From Nitrospira sp. (GTDB lineage: Bacteria; Nitrospirota; Nitrospiria; Nitrospirales; Nitrospiraceae), in contig JARFXR010000002.1 in assembly GCA_029194535.1 (NCBI GenBank), positions 620,001-684,000 on the forward strand: DNA of 64,000 bases, written 5' to 3'. Positions 8,623 to 16,770 of this stretch are shown piece by piece. Position numbers and translations under genes: made by a program. Below the pieces are notes generated by a model. It made no database searches and was not told the origin of the DNA. It saw only the letters and a list, made by a program, of their open reading frames with translations. Positions within the stretch are counted from its first letter, which is position 1; each line of letters starts with the position of its first letter.

Positions 8623-8694
8623 CGATTCCTACGAAGGGGGCCAAGCCCCCTTGTACGATTCCCACGAAGGGGACACATCCCCTTCGAAACCCCT
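8623..8694. repeat. Two tandem hairpin units
   Basis: Units starting CGATTCCTACGAAGGGG (8623) and CGATTCCCACGAAGGGG (8656) match at 16 of 17 bases, 33 bases apart. Each ends in a stem-loop: 8634-8641 pairs with 8645-8652 (8 bp, loop CAA), and 8665-8673 pairs with 8678-8686 (9 bp, loop CACA). Confidence 0.6.
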
Positions 8695-8722
8695 CAGGCC
8701 GCTGGTTCTTATCATTTGGCAA

Positions 8723-8751
8723 GGCTCCAAGTTGCGAAGCAACCTGGAGCC
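8723..8751 (-). terminator. Hairpin abutting the 3' end of tRNA-Thr
   Basis: GGCTCCA pairs with TGGAGCC and GTTGC with GCAAC around a GAA/TTC loop, with one A-C mismatch. On the minus strand the stem begins within the acceptor end and CCA of the tRNA. This makes it a candidate transcription stop or processing signal. There is no strong T-run, so a classic intrinsic terminator is not certain. Confidence 0.4.
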
Positions 8752-8820
8752 GGCGACTGGAATCGAACCAGCGACCTGCGGTTTACGAAACCGCTGCTCT
8801 ACCAACTGAGCTACGCCGGC
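8745..8820 (-). tRNA. tRNA-Thr (anticodon CGT)
   Basis: Read on the minus strand. The acceptor GCCGGCG pairs with CGCCGGC, the D-arm is GCTCAGTTGGTAGAGC, and the anticodon stem GCGGT/ACCGC encloses the loop TTCGTAA with anticodon CGT. The T-loop is GTTCGATTC. The discriminator is T and CCA is encoded (8745-8747). All arms pair well, so the gene appears functional. The CGT anticodon decodes ACG. Confidence 0.95.
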
Positions 8821-8974
8821 GCGACTGCATTTTCATTCGGTGGCGGCCCCACTGTCAACCCTATCTTGATCCCAATTGTCGGCTAAGCCATGATTCGAAC
8901 AAATGAACGTTCTTTTTAATAGGATCATCACGGACTGTGAGCTATTCTTACCCAAGCGAGACGAAGAACATTCA

Positions 8975-10345
8975 ATGCGCGACTCTTCTGGCGCTCCATC
9001 ACCGATAATGGACGATACAGATTCCCCTGTCGGACTGCGAAACGTCCTTGCGTCATACTGGCGTGACGTAGGTCTTGGGCTGGTCTTGAGCTTGGGGGTC
9101 GCATTCGCCCTCTACCACCTTTCCGGCTCCCTGCCGGCTTTCGTCGCGCACACCGATGATTTCTGGTTCCAGGCCGATCCGGAAAAAGTGTCTCAGGTCA
9201 TGACCTGGCGAGACACCAGATTTCACTACGGAAACCGGAGCCGCAAGCACCCGCTCTATCCGCTGTTCACGTTCGGGCCGGTCTATCTAATCAAACATGC
9301 GCTTTCCCTGGATCCGACGACGGCGGTGAGGGTCTTTAACGCGGCGGTGGTGTCGGTGTGGATTGCGGTCTTCTTCTCGTTGTTGAGGGTGATTGGATGC
9401 CGGCGACCGGATGCAGCGCTCTTCACCATGCTGGCGTCCGTCAGCGCATCCTCGATCTTCATGTTCGTGATCCCCGAGACGTATGGTTTGGGCTCGCTCA
9501 GCCTGTTATGCGCCTTCTTGTTGGTCGCCTTGGCTGAATGCAGGCCGTTCGCCCCCGGTTGGTACGTCGCGGCGAATGCCTTATCGCTGGCTGTCACGAC
9601 GACCAACTGGATGGCCGGAATTTTGGCTCTGTGGGTGACATATCCTTGGAAGCGTGTCTTGCGGCTCATGCTCTATTCATTGTGCCTGGTGATGGTGCTG
9701 TGGATCATCCAGAAGGCCTTGATTCCATCAAGGTCGTTTTTCTTCCCGAATGTCTCGAGCGAAGTCCAGTGGACTCTCCTTCCCGAGTCGGGAGGGGCAT
9801 TTCATGTTGCACGGGCCGCGTTCCTTCACTCGATCGTCATGCCGACTATTGTCGCCCACAGTCAACATGCGGCCTATGTCTGGGTAAATGGCCGTCAGCT
9901 GCTCCTGGGGCCACGTTTGACGATTCAGGGGTCATCAGCGGGATCGGGATCCGGGTGGGGACTGTTTGCCGTCGGGCTTTGGGTGGGGCTTCTCCTTCTG
10001 GGAGTGTGGGCGTGGGTTCAACTGAAAGCGCATGCGCGACTTCGCGTCATGTTGGGGCTCACGCTGCTCGGCCAGGTGATGCTGCACATCCCCTATGGCG
10101 ATGAGACCTTTCTTTACGGCTTGCATTTCATGCCCTTCTTGATCCTCGTTACCGCAGCCGGTACGCTCACTTCTGCGCGACCGGTTGCCCTGGCGCTCGG
10201 AGCCTTGCTCCTGCTCGCTGCTTCGATGAACAATACCATCCAGTTCCAACGGGCCATCTCGATGGCCCACGATTCATACCGGCAGTCCCAAGTACAGCAA
10301 GAATCGGGCTCCAACAGCCTTCCCAATAACAATCAACGCCCCTGA
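8975..10345 (+). CDS. Polytopic membrane protein, possible GT-C-type glycosyltransferase
   Basis: A 456-residue protein from the ATG at 8975 (an in-frame ATG at 8903 would add 24 non-conserved-looking residues; neither has a strong ribosome site). About ten to eleven hydrophobic helices are visible. After the first helix comes a loop with paired acidic residues (HTDDFWF), then HPLYPLF, a layout typical of GT-C membrane glycosyltransferases, where such an acidic motif in the first periplasmic loop is catalytic. The C-terminal tail is polar (QSQVQQESGSNSLPNNN). It stands alone between the tRNA and a convergent gene. Enzymatic activity and donor are inferred from topology only. Confidence 0.6.
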   Translation: MRDSSGAPSPIMDDTDSPVGLRNVLASYWRDVGLGLVLSLGVAFALYHLSGSLPAFVAHTDDFWFQADPEKVSQVMTWRDTRFHYGNRSRKHPLYPLFTFGPVYLIKHALSLDPTTAVRVFNAAVVSVWIAVFFSLLRVIGCRRPDAALFTMLASVSASSIFMFVIPETYGLGSLSLLCAFLLVALAECRPFAPGWYVAANALSLAVTTTNWMAGILALWVTYPWKRVLRLMLYSLCLVMVLWIIQKALIPSRSFFFPNVSSEVQWTLLPESGGAFHVARAAFLHSIVMPTIVAHSQHAAYVWVNGRQLLLGPRLTIQGSSAGSGSGWGLFAVGLWVGLLLLGVWAWVQLKAHARLRVMLGLTLLGQVMLHIPYGDETFLYGLHFMPFLILVTAAGTLTSARPVALALGALLLLAASMNNTIQFQRAISMAHDSYRQSQVQQESGSNSLPNNNQRP

Positions 10346-10406
10346 TGCTGCTTTCGGTGTTCGGCGCTCGTCACAGCTGCCGGAGACCTACCTCGGTTTG
10401 TGTCCG

Positions 10407-12362
10407 CTACTTGAGCTTGGCAACGGGCTGCAAGCGAACCATCGCCCCTTGTCCCGGCGGCGGAATACACAGCGGCTCCTGTTCGTTTCCGAATCGTTCC
10501 CGCGCCGACTTGAACACCCGCCCTTTCGCATAGGTGCAGAGTTCTCCGGCGAGCACGGTGCCGTCCTGATCGACATCCGCCGCCCCTCCCAAGCCCTTCA
10601 GGATTTCATAGGTAAACAGCCCATGTTGTCCGAGATCATAGGGGTGGGCCTCCTGGACAGCGCGATTCCCCACCATCCACATGATTCGTTCCTTCCCCTC
10701 GCCCGCCTGCTCCCACAGCGGAGGCACCGGCTCCACCCCGTCTTTCATCGCCACCCGTTCGAGCGAGAGATCGAGGATGACGATGGCGCGCCCAATCGGC
10801 GACTTCACCAGCGCCTCGTGCAAACGCCTCAAGGAGTAGAGTCTTGCCACAGAGGACGGAGTGCCGTCGAACGGGACCACCGACACGGCGCCGGTCGAAG
10901 CTTCCACCACCCCACGGCCGGACAGGTAGACATACGCCACCGCGGCGGAGTCCGCTTGCTTAGGCAGCCACTCTTCGAAGACGTCTGTCAGATCTCCCTT
11001 TAGCGCGTGCGAATCCGTCAACCGCCGCACCCGATCCGGAGGAATGCCGACGACCCCCTGCCAATAGGCCGCCACGACCTCCGCGTCGTGGGCGGCATAC
11101 CTCACCCGCTGAAGCCCGTCTTCCCGGAACTGGCCGATCCCGATTGCGATGCCGACGGCCTTCGGTTGTTTGATCTTGACGGTCCGCTTGGGCAACTGGT
11201 CCACGTCCACCGGCACAGCCGTCGCCTCCGGCGCCGTGTCCGGCTTCATGGCCACCGCAAACTTCTTTGCGGAAGGCAGCCGGTCCGACGGGGAACGGCT
11301 CCGTAGGGTCAACACCAACTCGGCCTGGATCTCTTCTTTGACCGCTCCGATCTTCCCGTCCAACGACATGCGCTTCACCTCGCCGGCCGGAAGCTCGCCG
11401 ACCGCCAAGACACCGGGAATCTGCTCGATCAGCTCCGGCGTGCCGCTGACCAGAATCTCCACGCCGGCTGCGTCACCCGGTCCTTCGTTCTTGACCTCGA
11501 TCTCGACGGAAAGGGCCTCGCCTGTGTGGAGCAATTGGTTGCGATTTTCATCGCGGATGATCGCCCGAAACGTGATGGTCGCGGGCTCCGCGGCCGGACT
11601 CGACGGGGCAACCGCCGCAGCCGGTGCCGAAGGCTGCGCGGCGACCGCCCCCGCCTGGCCTGCCGTCGCTGCCAGAGGCGAAGGAGGGGCTGAAGACGAG
11701 GCCGGTGGAGATCCGGTGGAGGCCGCGGTGCCGGCCTTTCTGGCGTCGGCAAAGACGGCCAGCTTGCTTGAGGTACCGAGCTGCTTGGCCATCCCGTCCG
11801 TGACGTTGTTGACGGCCTCCCGGGCGACCGAATCCAACCCGGTGACGTCGCAAGACGTGTCGGTCGTTTCCACCTCTCCCTTTCCGAGACTTTTCAATTT
11901 CTTGTTGTAGAGCACGGTCCCGTCTGCCGTGGTAAACGCGAAATCGAGGCCGATCTCCACCGTCGCGGGGTAGGACTTATTCGCCTTCCGATAGGCGTTG
12001 ACGTTCGCTTCGGCCAGTCCGAGCGAGACATCCTCGTAACCGTCCACCGCCACGGCCGCCGGCTGGTCGAAGACGACCTTTTCGAACACGCGGCCGGACC
12101 TTCGCTTGATCGCCGCGGTCAGCATCTCGCCGAAAGGCAACACTTTGTCGGCGCCACAGGCATCTTGATAGGAGAGTCGGGCCTCCTCGATCGTCGGAGC
12201 CATTCTCACCTGGACCGTGAGCGGAAGGTAGTAGCCGGATCCAAGACCGTCGCGGGAGGCGAACAGACCGCAGGAGCTGAGGGAGAGCAGCGAGAGCCAT
12301 GCCAATACTTGCCCGGTCGCGCGCGGGAGGGATACCCACGGTTCTCGCTGTGCCAATCGCAC
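10407..12362 (-). CDS. Lipoprotein with caspase-fold (C14) domain lacking the catalytic dyad
   Basis: A 651-residue protein with a lipoprotein signal (LSLLSLSSC). Residues 40-200 form a domain around a tandem-lipoprotein-like core, followed by an Ala/Pro/Ser linker (about 205-262), a beta-rich domain like CARDB or DUF11 (about 263-370), and a caspase p20/p10 fold (about 395-640). In the caspase domain the usual SGHG is SGRG (about 481), so His is replaced by Arg, and the usual DxCHSG is LDLSLER (about 529), so Cys is lost. The surrounding fold (PFDG, GLFTYEILKGL, DQDGTVLAGEL) is kept. A non-catalytic scaffold or binding role in the envelope is inferred. The start codon is GTG with no clear ribosome site. 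Confidence 0.75.
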   Translation of the reverse strand: MRLAQREPWVSLPRATGQVLAWLSLLSLSSCGLFASRDGLGSGYYLPLTVQVRMAPTIEEARLSYQDACGADKVLPFGEMLTAAIKRRSGRVFEKVVFDQPAAVAVDGYEDVSLGLAEANVNAYRKANKSYPATVEIGLDFAFTTADGTVLYNKKLKSLGKGEVETTDTSCDVTGLDSVAREAVNNVTDGMAKQLGTSSKLAVFADARKAGTAASTGSPPASSSAPPSPLAATAGQAGAVAAQPSAPAAAVAPSSPAAEPATITFRAIIRDENRNQLLHTGEALSVEIEVKNEGPGDAAGVEILVSGTPELIEQIPGVLAVGELPAGEVKRMSLDGKIGAVKEEIQAELVLTLRSRSPSDRLPSAKKFAVAMKPDTAPEATAVPVDVDQLPKRTVKIKQPKAVGIAIGIGQFREDGLQRVRYAAHDAEVVAAYWQGVVGIPPDRVRRLTDSHALKGDLTDVFEEWLPKQADSAAVAYVYLSGRGVVEASTGAVSVVPFDGTPSSVARLYSLRRLHEALVKSPIGRAIVILDLSLERVAMKDGVEPVPPLWEQAGEGKERIMWMVGNRAVQEAHPYDLGQHGLFTYEILKGLGGAADVDQDGTVLAGELCTYAKGRVFKSARERFGNEQEPLCIPPPGQGAMVRLQPVAKLK

Positions 12363-12453
12363 GATAATCGTTATACCGAAAAGTCTTGTTCGAGCACAAC
12401 AGACGCGGTGATTTGACAGGCCCAGACCGCTCGGCTATGGTCCCTTCGATCGG
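12363..12453. promoter_or_regulatory. Divergent promoter region
   Basis: 91 bases separate the leftward caspase-fold gene from the rightward ubiA, so both promoters must lie here or run into the genes. No confident -10/-35 pair or operator is identified. Confidence 0.4.
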
Positions 12454-13362
12454 ATGACTCCCTTGACCGACTGCCATCCCCAGCCGAACGCCGAACGTCA
12501 GGTGCCGCGGCTCTCGTGGTCCGCGGTCGCCCGCCTCATCCGCCTGCACAGCCAGACGGGAACATGGCTGTTGCTGCTGCCGACACTGTGGTCTCTCGTC
12601 CTGGCCGCCCGAGGTTTTCCTCCGGTGAGCTTGATCGTCATATTTTCTGCCGGTTCTTTCCTGATGCGGAGCGCGGGGGTCGTGCTCAATGACTTGGCGG
12701 ATCGAACCGTCGATCGGGAGGTGGCGAGGACAACTTCTCGACCGTTGGCCTCCGGAGAACTGTCGTTCCGCCATGCCTGCTTGCTGGCCAGTCTGCTGCT
12801 CGGTGCGGCGTCGGCCCTGGTCCTGACGCTCAATCAGCTGACGCTGCTGTTGAGCCCCGTCGCCGTGCTGTTGGCTGCCCTCTATCCGTTCGCCAAGCGG
12901 GTCGTCCATGTTCCGCAAGCGATACTGGGCCTCGCCTTCGGCTGGGGGACGATCATGGCCTGGGCCGCGTCACGCGGGGCGGTGGAGAGCCCGGCATGGC
13001 TGCTCTTCGGCGCCACGATCTGTTGGGCAATCGGCTACGACACCATCTATGCGCTGCAGGACCGGGAGGACGATCGGCGAATCGGGGTGAAATCCTCCGC
13101 GCTGTTCTTCGACCGATGGACCTGGCTCGCGGTGGCCACGTCGCTCGGGGGGATGTTGAGCTTCATGACGCTTGCCGGCCGGCTTACAGGGATTGGATGG
13201 AGCTACTACGCCTCGCTCGCTATCGCCGCCGGCCTGTTCGCCATACAGATTGTGGAATTGACGGGATCGATCTCGCCCGCGCGAGCCTTCACGCTGTTTC
13301 ATCGGCACGTGTGGATCGGGTCGGGAATTCTGGTCGGAATGCTCGCAGGATTTCTCTGGTGA
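12454..13362 (+). CDS. ubiA: UbiA-family prenyltransferase (4-hydroxybenzoate polyprenyltransferase-like)
   Basis: A 302-residue membrane protein with about eight helices. The two Asp-rich motifs of UbiA enzymes are present: NDLADRTVDR in the first half and YDTIYALQDREDD in the second. They bind the Mg-diphosphate of the prenyl donor. The typical RPLASGELS follows the first motif. UbiA attaches a polyprenyl chain to 4-hydroxybenzoate in ubiquinone synthesis; related enzymes act on other aromatics, and the substrate is not certain from sequence alone. It is placed beside the respiratory cluster on the opposite strand and ends 90 bp from the convergent cytochrome c gene, consistent with quinone supply but not linked as an operon. 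Confidence 0.85.
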   Translation: MTPLTDCHPQPNAERQVPRLSWSAVARLIRLHSQTGTWLLLLPTLWSLVLAARGFPPVSLIVIFSAGSFLMRSAGVVLNDLADRTVDREVARTTSRPLASGELSFRHACLLASLLLGAASALVLTLNQLTLLLSPVAVLLAALYPFAKRVVHVPQAILGLAFGWGTIMAWAASRGAVESPAWLLFGATICWAIGYDTIYALQDREDDRRIGVKSSALFFDRWTWLAVATSLGGMLSFMTLAGRLTGIGWSYYASLAIAAGLFAIQIVELTGSISPARAFTLFHRHVWIGSGILVGMLAGFLW

Positions 13363-13452
13363 GCAGATGCACGTCAGACGGCAAGTCCGGCCATCCGCCA
13401 TGCGACACGGCGCCGGGTGAGGCGGACCAGGGTTGTCGCCTCTTGAGTGGTC

Positions 13453-14469
13453 TCAGCTGCCCGGCTTGTCGCTCGGAGGTTCGGTCTTCGGCGCACGCAA
13501 CGTGTTGAGGTACATGACCACGGCCTTGGCATCCGCGTCACTCAACCCCAGTGCCGGCATTCTGGTTTCCGGCTTCATGGCTTGCGGATTCTTCACCCAG
13601 CGATAGACCCACGTGCCGTTGAGACGGAAGCCCGCGCGATCCAATGCCGGACCGACCTTTCCGCCTTCCTCTGCGAGGCTGTGGCAACCGTTGCAGCCGT
13701 ATTTGTTTGCATACAAGTTCTTGCCGACCTCCGCCAACTTCGCGATCTGATCAGGCTTCACCGTCAAGTCCGGCCTCGGCACGTTGACGCCCTTACCGGG
13801 CCTGGTCGAGAAGTTGTTCAGCGCGACCTGTGCGTTGTCGAGATCCTTTTTCGCCTGGGTCATCGCGGCCTGTTCCTTCGCATAGGAGGACTCGTCGACA
13901 TCCACGTCCTTCTTCAATTGCGCGCTCTTTTTTTCAGCCTCGTCGCTCGCCTTCTTTTCGGCGGCATCGTAGGCTTGCTTGGCTTGATCGAACTTGGACT
14001 GCGCGGCTTGTAGCGCGTCTGCAAGTTCCTTCTTGCGTTCCTCGACTTTGAACTCCAGCTTCATGCCGTGCAGGGTGCGGACATAGCCCACGATGGCCCA
14101 GATTTCATCTTCCGAGAGCGTGTACTTGAACGTCGGCATGGTCGGGACGGCGAATTCGTCGTCGCCGATCTTGTCGCCGCCCGGACTCGTGTCCTTCATG
14201 TCGCGTGAAATGGTATTGAAGATATCCTCGTCCTTGAATGTTCCCATCTCGGATTTATTGGACAGGTCCTTCGGCTTGGGATCGGGCATGGAGGACCAGT
14301 TGAAGCCTTCGTTCTGACGGCCGTGTTCGCCGTGACAGTGCAGGCAGTAGTGGGCATAGAGCTCCTGCCCTTTCTTCTGCTGCTCGCTCGCGCATCCGCC
14401 GGCCACCAGAGCCCAGACCCCCATCAGGCCGGCCACCGCTCCCATGACTTGCAGCCTTGCCGACTTCAT
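13453..14469 (-). CDS. Dihaem c-type cytochrome lipoprotein with coiled-coil linker
   Basis: A 338-residue protein. The lipobox ends LVAGGC. Haem site 1 is CLHCH (Cys42, Cys45, His46) and site 2 is CNGCH (Cys259, Cys262, His263). Between the two cytochrome domains, residues 140-220 are a long Lys/Glu/Ala-rich helix with heptad character (KAYDAAEKKASDEAEKK-type), an unusual spacer that could span a distance between redox partners. The ATG at 14469 overlaps the stop of the upstream gene as ATGA. It is last in the respiratory cluster. Periplasmic, lipid-anchored electron carrier; partner unknown. Confidence 0.88.
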   Translation of the reverse strand: MKSARLQVMGAVAGLMGVWALVAGGCASEQQKKGQELYAHYCLHCHGEHGRQNEGFNWSSMPDPKPKDLSNKSEMGTFKDEDIFNTISRDMKDTSPGGDKIGDDEFAVPTMPTFKYTLSEDEIWAIVGYVRTLHGMKLEFKVEERKKELADALQAAQSKFDQAKQAYDAAEKKASDEAEKKSAQLKKDVDVDESSYAKEQAAMTQAKKDLDNAQVALNNFSTRPGKGVNVPRPDLTVKPDQIAKLAEVGKNLYANKYGCNGCHSLAEEGGKVGPALDRAGFRLNGTWVYRWVKNPQAMKPETRMPALGLSDADAKAVVMYLNTLRAPKTEPPSDKPGS

Positions 14470-15299
14470 GCTGACTGCCCTTTCTTGAGTTTTCGGATCA
14501 GGACGAACTGGAATCCAACGGCCAGCGCGATGGCCATCGCCGCGTAGAGATAGCCGGAATAGTCGGCGGGCGGCTCGGCTCGGAAATACCACCAGGACGA
14601 GACGGCCTTCTGCGACCCCTTCTCACGCAATTCTCCGCTCGCGTCCTTTTGTCCGTCCCAGACGGCGAACGCGATGTTGATGAATTCGCCGGGCTTCACC
14701 TGCGCGTCTTCGTCGGGATGCTCGGTCGCCAGCGGACGTGAAAACACCACCTTCCAGGTGCCGTTCGCATAGACGCCCTTGGCTTTGACATCCTGATGCG
14801 GTTGCGCCTTCAACGTGCCGAAGCCCATGGCGCTCATGTCGACGGCCTTGTTCTCTTTGTTCTTCCAGAACCAGATGTTGACCGGCCCCCCTTCGACCTG
14901 AGCCATCGGCTGGCCGTGCGCGAAGTGCGCCTTCTTGTCGCCGACCATGAATTCCAGGGCGGCCGCGTCGTCCGGATCCTGCGTGGGATCGGCATATTCC
15001 AGGAGAAACGCCACCTGCGTTCCATCGTGCAGCGCGCGAATCTTGACGTCTTTCACCGTCGCTTCCTGGATGCGGTTCTGCCAATGGACCTGCGGGGACA
15101 TCGGAAATTGCGAAACCGGTGCGCTGGTCCAGACGGCTGAGTCCGGATCTTCCGCCGGAAGCGTGCCCTTGACCATCGGAGCCCGTACCGCCACGCTTTC
15201 CTGGGCGAAACCTACCGTCGCGCCGCACAGGACCATGACGGCCGCAAGCAGCGCCGCCTCGCCCTTGTGCCACTGTGTCTTCCGCTTTGCCGATTTCAT
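14466..15299 (-). CDS. NxrC / ethylbenzene-dehydrogenase-gamma-like haem b protein with membrane anchor
   Basis: A 277-residue protein with a signal peptide (VMVLCGATVGFAQ) and a beta-rich domain of the type found in gamma subunits of type II DMSO reductases (ethylbenzene dehydrogenase, nitrite oxidoreductase NxrC), which bind a single haem b. Family hallmarks seen are VKIRALHDGTQVAFLLEY, a central AHGQPMAQ segment and the final KVVFSRPL and FAVWDG strands. A C-terminal transmembrane helix (about 249-270, YLYAAMAIALAVGFQFVLI) ties it to the membrane. The ATG at 15299 follows CGAGGACAGC. No nxrA or nxrB gene is near; here it sits among cytochromes, so it may relay electrons within this complex. 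Confidence 0.75.
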   Translation of the reverse strand: MKSAKRKTQWHKGEAALLAAVMVLCGATVGFAQESVAVRAPMVKGTLPAEDPDSAVWTSAPVSQFPMSPQVHWQNRIQEATVKDVKIRALHDGTQVAFLLEYADPTQDPDDAAALEFMVGDKKAHFAHGQPMAQVEGGPVNIWFWKNKENKAVDMSAMGFGTLKAQPHQDVKAKGVYANGTWKVVFSRPLATEHPDEDAQVKPGEFINIAFAVWDGQKDASGELREKGSQKAVSSWWYFRAEPPADYSGYLYAAMAIALAVGFQFVLIRKLKKGQSA

Positions 15300-15334
15300 G
15301 CTGTCCTCGTTTCGCGGCAGCCGGAGCCGCCGGT

Positions 15335-16054
15335 CTATTCCCAGGTACGAGGCGATTGATGCGCCCCGTCGTACTCGCCCATGATGATCTTCCAGATCCA
15401 TTCGTCCGGGAGCTCGACTTCCCAGCGCGGCATGGCGGACTTCCAGGGCATCCCTTCAATGGGAAGCCCCACCCCGCCCTTCTTGATGCGCCAGAACAAG
15501 TAGCTCTCCTGCAACATCGCGATCGTCGTCGGATCCGAAAAATTCGCCGGAGGCGGATTGAAGCCACGGGCCGCCGGTCCTTTGCCGTCGAATTGTCCCC
15601 CGTGACAGGGGGAGCAGAAGGCGGCATAAAAGCCCTTACCCTGCATGATGTTTTCCGGGGTCTTGGGAACCGGGTTCGACAAGCCCGTATACTCGCCGGG
15701 CGGAGCGGGGTGAATCGTCCGGTTCTCGGCAGGCGGCTGATCGCTCGGCGCCGTGCTGCCGTAGGTCTGCCATCCGACCAGGAGCGGAAAGAGAATGAGA
15801 ATGCCGTAGCGAAGCATCTGCAGCCCGCCGATGTTCTCTCCGGTCAGAAACCGCTGGATCGGCCCCCAAAATGCGTCCTTCGACTCTCCGCTGAGCGTCG
15901 CAAAAATCACGATCCCGGAACTCACCAGCATCAGATAGAGGAAAATGAGACTGGACGGCAGCGGAGCCGAGCCCGGCATGTTGGGCACGATGAACTTCAG
16001 CACCAGATAGACCGCGACCAGCAGGATGATTGGCTTGACCAGCGCCCCTCCCAT
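15335..16054 (-). CDS. Membrane-anchored monohaem cytochrome c
   Basis: A 239-residue protein. There are three hydrophobic N-terminal helices (about 7-24, 35-53 and 81-97), then a periplasmic cytochrome c domain with CSPCH (Cys147, Cys150, His151) and a downstream Met-containing GMPWKSAMP loop that could give the sixth ligand. It ends 35 bp upstream of the NxrC-like gene and starts 10 bp after the next upstream cytochrome gene, so these are co-transcribed. Predicted electron carrier fixed to the inner membrane beside the bd-like and b6-type proteins. Confidence 0.85.
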   Translation of the reverse strand: MGGALVKPIILLVAVYLVLKFIVPNMPGSAPLPSSLIFLYLMLVSSGIVIFATLSGESKDAFWGPIQRFLTGENIGGLQMLRYGILILFPLLVGWQTYGSTAPSDQPPAENRTIHPAPPGEYTGLSNPVPKTPENIMQGKGFYAAFCSPCHGGQFDGKGPAARGFNPPPANFSDPTTIAMLQESYLFWRIKKGGVGLPIEGMPWKSAMPRWEVELPDEWIWKIIMGEYDGAHQSPRTWE

Positions 16055-16063
16055 AATGCCTCC

Positions 16064-16687
16064 TCAGTGCGCTTTCGCGACGGCGACAGGATCCGATTCC
16101 CCGGCCTTGACGGGAGCCGCGGGAGCCTGTCCCGGCACTTCGAGTTCGGACGGATTTACGGAAATCGGTTCTCCGCTCATCTGCTGCAGGAACGCGATGA
16201 CGGACAGAATCTCATTTTTCGTCAGACCGATGGGATTCCGGTTGATATAGGGCATTCTCGCCGGATACTCCTTCGGCAGGCCCTCATGCCGATAGTCCAG
16301 ATAGATGTAGGCCTGCGGCTGCGTCAAGCTCTCGAAGATGAACTCCCGGCTCAGCTTGGCTCCGATTCCCTTGAGGTCCGGGCAACGGGCCGATTCGCTG
16401 GGGCCGATCGAGTGGCAGAGCGCGCACTGCCCCTTGCTGAAGAAGATCTTCTGGCCGATGGCCGCCATGTCCGTCGGGGTCTTGACGGTCGCGATGTCGA
16501 ATTTCTCTTCCGCGGGCGGCAACGAAGCCATTTGCGGAACGGCGAGCGCGACCAGCGAGAAGAGCCCGAGGACGATCGCCACGAACCCGATGACGCGGGC
16601 GAATTGCGCGCGGACAAAGAGCAGGATAACGATCCCCACCCCGACGACGCTCAGACCGATCAACTGCAGCTTGACTACTTCACTCAT
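16064..16687 (-). CDS. Membrane-anchored monohaem cytochrome c
   Basis: A 207-residue protein. Two N-terminal helices (about 8-26 and 31-51) are followed by a cytochrome c domain with CALCH (Cys88, Cys91, His92), a central RMPYIN segment that may supply the Met ligand, and a Pro/Ala-rich tail. It differs from the adjacent cytochrome in sequence and topology, so it is not a simple duplication. A conspicuous AT-rich inverted repeat lies between its start and the upstream oxidase gene and may reduce or modulate read-through. Confidence 0.85.
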   Translation of the reverse strand: MSEVVKLQLIGLSVVGVGIVILLFVRAQFARVIGFVAIVLGLFSLVALAVPQMASLPPAEEKFDIATVKTPTDMAAIGQKIFFSKGQCALCHSIGPSESARCPDLKGIGAKLSREFIFESLTQPQAYIYLDYRHEGLPKEYPARMPYINRNPIGLTKNEILSVIAFLQQMSGEPISVNPSELEVPGQAPAAPVKAGESDPVAVAKAH

Positions 16688-16711
16688 AGAGTCCCCGAAT
16701 TTTTAGTGTTT

Positions 16712-16752
16712 AGTTTTTAGTTCTCAGTTTTTCGAACTCAGAACTAAAAACT
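16712..16752 (-). repeat. AT-rich 13-bp inverted repeat inside the respiratory cluster
   Basis: AGTTTTTAGTTCT (16712-16724) pairs perfectly with AGAACTAAAAACT (16740-16752) around a 15-nt loop. Shorter AGTTTT-type copies flank it on both sides. It is far more AT-rich than its surroundings and lies between two genes of one transcription direction. Confidence 0.7.
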
Positions 16753-16770
16753 CAAAACTCGTCACTCTCA

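Larger units (their letters stand above)
8343..8744. other. Non-coding, hairpin-rich spacer between the C11 peptidase and tRNA-Thr
   Basis: No gene is supported. The stretch contains a copy of a tRNA 3' end (8558-8590), a tandem pair of hairpin units (8623-8694) and a hairpin running into the tRNA gene (8723-8751). It resembles a recombination-scarred tRNA flank. Confidence 0.6.

Noticed and set aside
12970-13401. Minus-strand frame opposite ubiA
   Set aside because: Shadow of ubiA, whose two Asp motifs and helices are clear.
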